Assembly: GCA_030248195.1 (NCBI GenBank)
Contig: JASAND010017645.1
Span: 30,423 to 94,422 of the forward strand
Source: Trissonchulus latispiculum
Taxonomy: Eukaryota; Nematoda; Enoplea; Enoplida; Ironidae
Length of the DNA stretch: 64,000 nt
Reading direction: 5' to 3'
Positions 55,201 through 64,000 of this stretch are shown piece after piece; within the stretch, counting starts at the first letter, position 1, and each line of letters starts with the position of its first letter. Position numbers and translations under genes: made by a program. A model generated the notes under the pieces. That model made no database searches. It had not been told where the DNA came from and saw only the letters and a list, made by a program, of their open reading frames with translations.

Positions 55201-56585
55201 GTTCTTCTGCAAAAATCGTTACCATTAAAGTTTAAAATACTACAAAAGTGAAAACTAAATAGTTTTAGTCTTCGAACTACCTTCAGTCTAGTGATTGTAA
55301 TCTGGCTGTACCATTCCATTCGATTATTTTATTTTGTTTTCTACATAATTGTCTGCGCTCTTTAGGTTAGCTTTATTATCATTAGCATGAGCATTATATA
55401 CGTATACGTACTTAATTCTCTTTCTATTTTAAGAACTGTATGATTACTGTTTAATGGAAAAGATTGCCGATCCAGCACTTATAGCAAAATGGAAGAAACA
55501 AGGCTATGAAAATTTGTGCTGCCTCAGATGTATTCAGACTCGTGACACGAATTTTGGCACAAACTGTATTTGTCGTGTCCCCAAGAATAAGCTTGAAGAG
55601 GTGGGTCATATCTTCATTTTAAAACTTGTCCTAATTTTTTGTAACTGATTGTTTTCGAATTGACTGTTCATTATAGCAGCCAATTCAATTTAATTAATCT
55701 GGCTACAAAAAACAAACAAATTTAACATTTTTGGTCGTGCTCTTTTATAAAACATATCAACCAGCCTATGCGGGTTCCAAAGAACCTGGCTTGCAGGAAG
55801 AAAGTCTCAAAGAAATTTCTAGCAACAGGTGGTGTGCGCTGAGATATTATTACCCCTGAGGTTTTAACCCATTTGATTCAGCTGTGCATATTACAGATAT
55901 ATAGGAGCAGATAGGGCATATCACTGCTGACGAAGACGGACAGACCGGAAAAGAACCAGTGGAGAACTAGTTGTTAGTCTGATAACACGCCTTTTCTCTG
56001 GTAAAAAGGCACCGGACAGACCTTGGGTTACCCAGCATATATGCTTACACGACCACAGGAGACAGGAAACAGGTAAAACCCGACCAGTCAGCAGGGACAG
56101 GATGCCAGACCCTGCTGATAACAACATCACTTGCTTCAGGTATGCCAACCCGCTATCTGGTGACACCTTCGAGGATGAGTAAGGACGGTCGGATGTCGAC
56201 CAGGACAGGTCAGTACCGCCTCAGTGAGGTGACCACACCGGTACACCTCACTAGGTGCCAATGTTTAGCCTTCTGTGCTGACTTCAATGGTTTGTCCAGC
56301 TTGCCGGCACATAAAAGTGTGGGGGTGACTCTCTGGTATAAAGCTTCCTACGTCCAATGTGGATAACCCCGACGCAGTCGGAGTTATTCACCTTGGTTGT
56401 CTCTATGGAGAGGCCTCGCGACAGCTCACCAGCTAGCGGGCGGGAAGTGAATTCTACCTACCTACCTACCTATTACCCCTGATTTTATGTCTATATATCT
56501 GCATTGTGAACTTATTTTCCGATGATTGTTTTAGGGCAGAATTGTCGAGTGTGTTCATTGCGGATGTCGCGGATGCTCTGGTTAA
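52255..56585 (+). CDS. BUD31: BUD31/G10 pre-mRNA splicing factor, complete, 4 exons
   Basis: Exons 52255-52348, 54680-54802, 55434-55600 and 56535-56585 (TAA 56583-56585) join in phase to 435 nt, 144 aa, the standard metazoan length. Signatures include [20 protein letters not shown] at the start, [49 protein letters not shown] and the C-terminal zinc-binding [15 protein letters not shown]31 is a component of the spliceosome Bact/C complexes in the nucleus. Donor sites are GTACGT, GTAACT and GTGGGT. Acceptors are TTTCAG, TTTAAG (less common) and TTTTAG. Introns 1 and 3 carry transposons. Confidence 0.96.
52424..52620. repeat. Single foldback-family end in BUD31 intron 1
   Basis: It begins ACAAGTGGAAAAATGCT and shares ATTTAAATGT, GAGGACAA, ATATGAGCC and TTTCTCTTGGGC blocks with 18031-18246. 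Confidence 0.5.
53156..54201. mobile_element. Foldback element in BUD31 intron 1, TTAGAT-rich arms
   Basis: Arms of about 195 bp (53156-53350 and 54003-54201) start ATATATGTCGTGGTTAGAT and consist of nested GGTTAGAT...ATCTAACC palindromes. The centre encodes a short protein fragment on the minus strand (53555-53821). No TSD was seen. Confidence 0.75.
53555..53800 (-). pseudogene. Integrase-transposon N-terminal fragment (KRBA2-like), inside the foldback element
   Basis: About 81 residues from an ATG at about 53798: [16 protein letters not shown], a [14 protein letters not shown] stretch, then [16 protein letters not shown]. The spacing K/R-rich, xYDxxxxxxxxxLV resembles the N-terminal domain of KRAB-A-domain-2-like integrase proteins derived from transposons. 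No integrase core follows. The family assignment is from memory of the pattern only. Confidence 0.35.
55860..56470 (+). mobile_element. Retroposon with (CTAC)n tail in BUD31 intron 3
   Basis: A 12-bp TSD TATTACCCCTGA flanks it (55848-55859 and 56471-56482). The 3' end is CTACCTACCTACCTACC. The 611-bp body has no long frame, so it is a SINE or a 5'-truncated non-LTR element. Confidence 0.8.
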
Positions 56586-58865
56586 AGCCAAATTCCATGT
56601 AGCTGAAATTATGGCAATTGAAATACTGTCCTGATTTAACCCCTGAGTGTCTGTCTGATGGATTTGACGCATCGGGATGGATTTTGTATAGAATACGTAC
56701 ACTGTGCTTGTTCTTATCGACATTAAATATATTTGCCTTGTTGTTGATGAAAAATAGGTTTGGCCGAGGTCGTCTGCAACCGTCAAGAAGAGACTGTGGT
56801 CACACATAGTGCAGCTCTTTCACTATCTTTCAGTTTTATGATCCTTCTTGTGCTACCTTTAAGTATATTTAACCAATATTTTTGCGCTGCCCGCAGTTTT
56901 TTAGTAAAACTGCTGTGTGTTCCATACGCGCTAGCAAGCTTTGGCGGGTTAGATTAGTTGCCTGTTATGTACACATTTATACAGACAAGACAGTAGTGTG
57001 ATGCGTGGTCGCAAATAGTAACCTTACCAACGCCTGTAATATTGGCGAGTGCGAAGTGTGAGGTTTTAGCTATATTTCAAACCTTCAGTTGAGGTTTGTT
57101 GCTAAAAGGCACTCGAAAGTACCAAAATTGACGATTTTCTACAAACTAATTTGGTATACGCATTTTTAAAACTGAGCAAAAACACTAAAACATTGGTAGT
57201 TTCTATTCGCCCTAGGGTGAGTGGGGAAAGTGGTAGGGAGGGGATAGGTTGGGTGGAGGGATTGCAAAAGGTGGGGAGCGCCCCCTCCCAGTAAAAAATA
57301 CCCAGCCATAAATCAGTGGCCATGAAGGTGTTGACGCTTTCCTACTATGTCACCAATCCGGCCGCCCGGTCTTCAGAAATAAGACACTACTCGATTTTAT
57401 TTGTTATACATAACCAGGAGTAGCTGTACGCATCATTTATGCTAAAAAATTTACAAAATAACGGCAAAACTGGTACCGGTCGACATGTTTTGTTTGTTGG
57501 TTTGGTAGAGTCAAAATACTGGCAGGGCAACAACACTACTCTTGACGAGAAACAGTCCATGGTGTAAAAATTATGCTCTTTTTGGTTAAGGTGGTGATTC
57601 CCTTTGGTCGCAAAAGTTTGCACCATTATTACTCGTTCATTACTTAGAGTTAAGAAGCCATTTTTATATTAAAATGTAGCTTGACATTTTCACTTTTTAA
57701 TGCATACCATTAAACTAATGTTGCTTTTATTAAAGTATTTTTGACACATTTTAGAAGAAGTATAATTTTCCAGATTTTTTGCTGACTCAAGTAAATTTTT
57801 TCGCGAGACATCGGTTATATCATTCGATACCTCCATCAAATAGCTGGGGACGATTTTTTATTTATTGTGAAATTGCTCTTCGTTATAGTCAAATAAGCTG
57901 AAATGTGTGCGTAACCTGTATTTTGCCTACTTTTTCCAAATTTGTCAAGCGATTACTTTAGCTAGAAAGCAGTAATCGAGGCAACTAAAAAAACGTCCCT
58001 GGGTATATTTGTGCAGAACTCATTTGGTAAGTAATAGCCCTCCAACTTGCATGGTGAATGCTCCACAATCTTTGAAAAAAAATTGGTCGTGTTTTTGCAA
58101 AAACTACATTTTTCATGATAGCAGCCTACGGGATAGCTGTTGGAAGACGATCATCCATCGGATAATTTGCCCCTGTGAGACCTTTAGATCGACGCCCTTA
58201 GTTTGATTTTCCGGCTTGTGTAGTTCAAGAAATGATGGATTATTTGATTTCTGCAAAAATGACAAGTTTTCGACGCCAAAACAAGAAAATCGGCTATATC
58301 GCACGCTAGAGAAAAGATAGAAAGTTGCTTTAAAAAGCAAAAATGTGAAGCTCAACGAGATCTTTCAAATGAATGTAGTCATAACTGTATAACTGCCGCC
58401 AAACTTTCAGAAATTGGGAAAAACCGCCCTGATCGGAAATCTCGAATTTTTGAATCGGGATTGCGCGGAGGGTGTTAGAACGCTAAAAGAATGTATTTTG
58501 GAAAGTTTTGCCAAATTTCATCCCGATTTGCGCCGCCAACCAACAATTTGTGCCCAAAAGGAATCACCGCCTTAAGTTGTATAATATTTCAATTGAGTTG
58601 AAAAACATTAATGTGTTGTATAATTTATATCAAGTTTTATTTTAAATTAAGAGGCATTGCTTTTGAGCCACTTTATTGTTTTTCCACAATATGTTATTTT
58701 TATATACATTTATTTCATATCACTCATGTTTATTATCTGCTATAAACTACATCGAAAATCATTTTTACTAATTTTGACCGTTCGGGCCGGTTTCGGGCCA
58801 GAAATCCGGGCCGGGCTGCGCATTGGAAAGTGTACTGCGTGTACGCACACTGAGTTAGAAAATGT
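56586..58865. other. BUD31 3' flank, nothing recognised
   Basis: AT-rich. Short frames lack any family signature. One frame at 56760-56957 is hydrophobic but has no support. Confidence 0.4.
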
Positions 58866-59215
58866 ACACCAGGGGTCGCACGACCAGATTTTTTGATTCG
58901 TAGGCCAAAATTTTCCAAATTTTTGACAATTCTTCAAGTTTAGGTTAGCACTGCTCCCAAACCGTTAGGGATACAACAAAGCACATGCTGATGCTATGTA
59001 TAATATGTTATCCAATATATATGTCATCTCTCATTCTCTCATTGTACTAAAGCGTAGACGTGTTTTCATTGAACCATATAGCAAGCAAAAACTCTTTCGT
59101 ATTTAGGATTGGATGTCACGAAAAGTGGGGATCGGACCGGTTCTCCGGTGCCTAGCGAGCTACTGAGAGCCAGTTAAGAACCAATGACCAAGTATTTTTA
59201 CCACGCACTATGATG
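58866..59215 (-). repeat. Single arm of the 1811-3163 foldback family
   Basis: It parallels the right arm of that element (GGTCGCACGACCAG, AAAGCGTAGACG, GCGAGCTACTGAGAGCC, AGAACCAATGACCAAG) with roughly 80-85% similarity by eye. Confidence 0.65.
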
Positions 59216-59364
59216 TATATATATATATTCATGCAAAAAAATTAGGTCGATCCAAGAAAGTTAGGGCTAAATGTTAGTCGCCTCGCCCCCCTTAAGGGGG
59301 GGGGGTCGCCAGGTACCAAATTTTATAGTCGCCGATTTCGCTCATTTTTGGGCCTAATATACCC

Positions 59365-61209
59365 CAGAGTTGTATGCGGGCCGCGGGTACCCGTGGGGCG
59401 GGGCGGGCCGAATTTTACTACCCGCGCGGGCCGTGCGGGCCGATTTTGGCTACTTTCCTGGGCTAATTTTGCTTTCTAGAAATTTCATACATACCAAATC
59501 ATATACAAAAGGAGGCAATATTTCAGAATTTTAAACATTACTTGACTTCGTTATGCCATTCGATACCTTCAGCATGCACTACATACTCAGTTAGCATTAT
59601 CAGCGTATCGAGTAATAACCTGTAGCTGCTGAGTAAAACATATAAACCCATGAAAACTACAGGTTTTATTTGTATTGAAATCTGTACAAGTCTAACTTGT
59701 AATCTATTATACCAAAGTATCTCTTGAGAAAAATATCAACGATGTCCTGTAGAAATTATAGATATATTCTATATATATAGTCGAAACTTATTTCTCATCT
59801 ACAAACTTGAATCCTGTGGTTTCTACAATTTTGGAACTTCGTGTTGGAAACTTAAGCACCTAAATATAAATCCATGACAACTTCTCACTGAAGATTTTAA
59901 TTCATTTAAGGTGCTGGTAACCTTTAGTGCAGTGCATTTGTGGTGATTTTTTTAAAACGCTATAACTTTCACAATTTTGGGAGTTGGAAAGAGTTCTATA
60001 CATCATTTTAAAGCTTGGAATCTGTACATTCAGGTGAGCTTACGGAACTAGCAAAATTAACAAAAAATTTTCAGACATACAGACATCTGGCAGCTTCCCG
60101 GCATTGATACTGGATTTTTCAGACCTGATTGAAGTATATACAGGCCTCAAGCTTAACGGGAAGAAATGTTATATAAGATCCTGAATTATTGTGCAAACAT
60201 TTTTGAACATCAATTTTTCAAAACTGTAGAATTGGATAAAAGCACTGTTCGTGCCATTGATTATATCAAGAGTTTATAATAGGAAGAGTACGACACCGTA
60301 CCCTTCCTAGTGCTTTTCAGCTTCTAGATGCTCGGCACATTAAGGCCGAAATCTCGGGGGGGGGGGGGCACGGACACGGTGTATATATAAGCTGACCCCC
60401 CCGAGATCTCGGGGGGCTCAGCTTAACGTTGTTAAGCGTGTGTTTATATGCGTTTGAACTGAAATGCATTTGATTGGTTACTTAGCTATCGTAGCCCTCA
60501 CCAGTGCATTTCAATAGCAGCAGCGAAGCAGCCAATCAAATGCATTTCAGTTCAAACGCATATAAACACACGCTTAACAACGTTAAGCTGAGCCCCCCCG
60601 AGATCTCGGGGGGGGGGGGGGGGGGGCAGCGTATAGACGTAAAAATGGCATGGGGTAAGCGAACAGCCAAGCAGATGCGGTTTAGTTCAACCGCATATAA
60701 ACACAGGGTTAACAGTGTTAACCGTGACCCCCCCCCCCGAGATTTCGGCCTTAATGTGCCGAGCATCTAGAAACTGAAAAGCACTAGGAAGGGTACGGTG
60801 TCGTACTCTTCCTATTATATACTCTTGATTATACTGACTTAACCACTGGAGATAGCTCGTAGGTTATAAAGGCAAAAATGTTCATTTCCGTGTCCTCTTT
60901 TCAGCCATGACAACTAACCAGCGTAACCTTTTAGTTAAGGGAGGCTAAGCTTTAGTTACCACTTTAAGAACAGTTAATTGGTAGACAACAAAGTTCAAGT
61001 CAAACGAACAAAAAAATTTGCCGGATCCGGAAGTATCTTTCAAAACACATCAGTTTTGGTGCTCAGGTACTACATAGGAAGCAATTTTTACGTGCGGGTA
61101 CCTGCGGGCCGGATTTCGCGTGTGCGGGCCGCGGGCCGGAGTGTTGCGGGCCGCGGTCATAAGGTGCGGGCTGCGGGCCGTGCGAAAAATCGGCCCGCAT
61201 ACAACTCTG
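59365..61209. mobile_element. Non-autonomous hAT-like element, GCGGGCC-rich ends
   Basis: An exact 8-bp TSD ATATACCC (59357-59364, 61210-61217) and inverted ends CAGAGTTGTATGCGGGCC are followed by GCGGGCC arrays on both sides. It contains a CTACAGG-rich repeat (about 59600-59830) and the palindromic MITE at 60265-60829. No transposase. Confidence 0.88.
60265..60829. mobile_element. Palindromic MITE nested in the hAT-like element
   Basis: Long inverted ends (ATCAAGAGT, then AATAGGAAGAGTACG, GTACCCTTCCTAGTGC) run about 90 bp, then G/C runs. An inner pair of exact inverted segments includes CTCAGCTTAACG...CGTTAAGCTGAG and GCATTTGATTGG...CCAATCAAATGC. A TAT direct repeat may be the TSD. Confidence 0.7.
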
Positions 61210-61217
61210 ATATACCC

Positions 61218-62228
61218 CCATATCTGCCCAAAAACAAGACAAATTTTTAGAGTCCAGCGTCAATCCAGTCCAGAGATATTGCAGTTCAAATCTCTACAAT
61301 TTAGTATTTACGTTAATGCCTCGCTGAGGGCTTCGAAGTCGCGTACAAGTGGGATGACAAGAGACTGTGGCATGACAAATACTTCAATTTAAAGCCTTTG
61401 CCTGTAGGTGATTATTACCGCATAAATTACAGTGGCAAGCTAAGCAACGAGCGAGACACGGCGATTGGACGATTTGGTAAAGCTTATTTCGACTGTCATT
61501 TGCTTCAAACTTTAACTGGCTCTAACTTTCTCATACTGCTTTATAGAGACTTGGTGCAAGAAGATGAAATGTTCAGGACATCGAGAGCTTCAATTTGATA
61601 TAAAATATGGCTATATTTGAAAAATTTGAAAATTTGACATTTTTTGCACATAGGTGTCCGCCATGCTATCGTACATATGTCACCAGAGGAAAACATAGGC
61701 TATTGGCATGAAACTTCACATAAGCGTAGGTTTTATCCCAGTCTATTAGCATGCCAAAGTTTATTGAGATACCTTAAGATTTGTCTGACTTATGAAGCAG
61801 TAAACATGAAATTTTCGAAAAATGACGATTTTTGAGGAAAAATGGAACTTCTGCTACCAAAACTGCGAGCTACTGAAAAGGCCAAATAGGGATTGATTAT
61901 ATGCAAAATAAAGCTCTAACAACATACTGTGCTAATATCTAAACAAGAAGTTTCTACACCAAAGGGTTAGTTCAGGACAAGACAAAACGTCCACTGACCT
62001 ACACATTTGTAGAGCGATTTTGAGCAAAAATCTACTTCTCTGGACTTTGACAATTCGTATAAAATCAGCGACCCTACGGAAAATAACCTCGTATAGATAT
62101 TAGCACTTTACCTAGTCCAAATTAGGTTTCCAGCGAGTGGTAACCGATTTACTCTTACACAGCGCTCAAACTTTTGGTAGCAGAAAAATTTTCCTAACTT
62201 TTTCATTTTCCTATGTTTAACACATGTC
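61218..62228. other. Unannotated sequence
   Basis: No family signature on either strand and no clear repeat boundary. Confidence 0.4.
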
Positions 62229-63753
62229 GGGGTCACCTTTGGAGGGCTATTGTGAATGATAGGAAAAGTTTTGTAACAAACGCACTTGTCTTGTTTTGCG
62301 GACCCAAGGGGACTACAAAATATGTGAAAATGAGAAAAATCAGAGATGGTCGAAAAATCGCGACCCCCCCCCAAGTAGTATAGTGATGTGGATCGGATTG
62401 GCAAAATGGAGGCCGGGATGATCGGACCGGTAGGATTGCTGGATAAGATCGGCGATCCGACTATTGTCACCACCACATTAATTGAAACCTTACTTGAAGC
62501 ATATTTGAAACTAAATTTGAGTACACTGTGTGCTTTTCTTCTACCAACCAAGCTTACTCTTCGTTTTCAGTTTTTCAGATTTAGTATAAAACCATATAAA
62601 TTCTATAAAAATTAAATTATATGAAAATTTATAAAATAATTAAATAATTCTCTCTCACTCTTAGAAATGTTCCAGTAGAAACCACAGGAATCAGTTTTGT
62701 AGATGATAAATACAAAAGCTTTTGTAGAAAATACAGGGTACGTCCTATAATTTCTAGAGAACATCGTTGATAGTTTTTACCGGATCTTCTTTGCTAGAAT
62801 GGATTACAAGTTAGACCAGTATATACTCACTACAAATGGAACCTGTAGTTTTCACTGGTTTACAGGTTTACTCTATAGGGATTCCTGTAATAAAAACTGC
62901 AGGTTTCCTTAGTATTTTCTACAGGAAACTCCTGTAATTTTTACTATTCGAGAGCCAGGTAAAAATACAAGTTACTTTTGTGGAAAATACAGGCAGCTCC
63001 GTTAGTGACTGACCGCACAGGAGCACTTTCGTAGAAAACTACAAGAATTCCTGTAATTTCTACAGGAGCCTTTAGAGTGTAATTAATGTTGCTTACTGTT
63101 GTCAGAATTTCAGAGTGAAGCTTCACAGTTGAGCTCTTTGTGGCTTAGATATCCAAAACCAAACGGAGTCAAACTCAACGCTTATACAAAATTACTTCAA
63201 GCAATGTTTTTTAAAGTTTTGTAACGTATATAATATATACTCCATTTTAGCAGCAGTTCTAGCTTCAGTTTCAGTTTTCAATTTGACTTATCATCCCATC
63301 CGCGAGTTTTTGGTGCCTGGAGCAACAACCTAAATATTCTAAGTAATCTTACTTCTTTTGCTTGATTAATTTGATTTTGCACAATTATAAATTCGGAATA
63401 ATAAACATTTCAGTGAAACTACATATGTAAGATGTGTTGTACAATGCAATATTCGATTTTAAGTCCGGTTTCACTTATATACATAGCTTTTGAAGAAGGC
63501 AATTCGGTTCGGATCGCCAGATCGGACCGGATCGACAAATAATTTTGCTGAATCGGATCGGTTAGTTTAGCTTGCGATCCGATCCGATCCACATCACTAT
63601 TAAGGGGGGTCACTTTTTTCACGGATTTTTCGACCATCTCCGATTTGGCTTATTTTCACATATGTTGTAGTCCCCATGGGTCCTCAAAAAGAGAAAAGTG
63701 CGTTTTGCGTAATATTGCTTCTGTCGTTCTGTAGAGCGCTTCAAAGGTGACCC
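62229..63753. mobile_element. Nested inverted-repeat elements; inner MITE 62381-63599 with GGATC ends
   Basis: Outer arms (62229-62375 and 63606-63753) share GGTCACCTTTG, AACGCACTT, GGGGACTACAA and GAGATGGTCGAAAAAT in inverted order. Inside, TAGTGATGTGGATCGGAT and its complement delimit a second element of the family seen at 1-273. A CTACAGG-rich stretch (about 62655-62870) is an inverted copy of 59620-59830. Confidence 0.65.
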
Positions 63754-63770
63754 AGAGTTGGAAGGTGGAC

Positions 63771-63863
63771 GCGGGTACCCGCGGGCACCCGCGGGTACCC
63801 GCGGGTCCAGTGGACATGGACAGAAAGCTTGTCCACGTGGACAAACGTGGACAAATGTGGACA
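63771..63863. repeat. GCGGGTACCC and GTGGACAA short tandem arrays
   Basis: Four GCGGGTACCC-like units (63771-63807) are followed by several GTGGACAA units. This has the look of another MITE subterminal array, with the element running out of the window. Confidence 0.5.
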
Positions 63864-64000
63864 AAATTTTCGTCACCCGTTATTTTATAAAAACGTTAAA
63901 ATTCAACCTAGCTTTATATAATCGTTTTTATATTGGCTATTTTTAGTTTACCATTGTTATGTTCTATTGTGCTGGCATCATTTTATGTAACTTTTCAGCT

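Noticed and set aside
56760..56957. Small hydrophobic ORF downstream of BUD31
   Set aside because: 65 residues, no signature, and AT/TTT-driven hydrophobicity.

Overview
This is a transposon-packed stretch of an animal nuclear genome, probably an invertebrate and plausibly an arthropod. That rests on spliced host genes with short exons and GT-AG introns, an endogenous retrovirus of the insect errantivirus type whose promoter carries an arthropod-style TCAGT initiator, a Naiad-type Penelope-like element, and many non-autonomous hAT-like elements with exact 8-bp target duplications. The species cannot be fixed from the sequence. A springtail-like arthropod is a guess.

Three host genes are recognisable. 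On the minus strand are a TauE/SafE-family membrane transporter (6410 to at least 8517; 5' end unresolved) and a complete NDUFAF3 (mitochondrial complex I assembly factor; 12501-17958, six coding exons, 376 aa). On the plus strand is a complete BUD31/G10 splicing factor (52255-56585, four exons, 144 aa). Their introns and flanks hold MITEs, foldback elements, a tRNA-derived SINE and a retroposon with a (CTAC)n tail.

Positions 18767-25064 hold a Penelope-like element on the minus strand, bounded by about 684-bp direct repeats. Its order is hairpin-array leader, coiled-coil ORF1-like protein, GIY-YIG endonuclease, reverse transcriptase, small acidic ORF. The endonuclease lies upstream of the RT, the permuted order known from Naiad elements.

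Positions 29603-43058 hold the most remarkable object: a 13.5-kb LTR retroelement/endogenous retrovirus. Its Gag-Pol polyprotein contains, besides Gag, CCHC knuckle, RT, RNase H and integrase, a Tribbles-like pseudokinase domain set among three aspartic-protease-like units, and a helical region that may be a death-fold. A PWWP chromatin-reader domain follows the integrase. The env frame continues from it without a stop. A further 349-aa basic/proline-rich protein sits behind its own splice acceptor near the 3' LTR. One frame change inside RNase H splits the large frame in two. Capture of a pseudokinase and a PWWP reader by one retroelement is, as far as I know, undescribed.

The remainder is repeats: a 149-bp satellite (26306-28250) split by a hAT-like insertion, perfect foldback palindromes, nested MITEs, and a G/C-homopolymer-rich repeat cluster at 45.7-49.6 kb where base accuracy is doubtful. 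Several MITE families carry their own short subterminal motif array (CGGCC, CTGAAA, GGATC, GATC, CGGAAC, GTCTCG).
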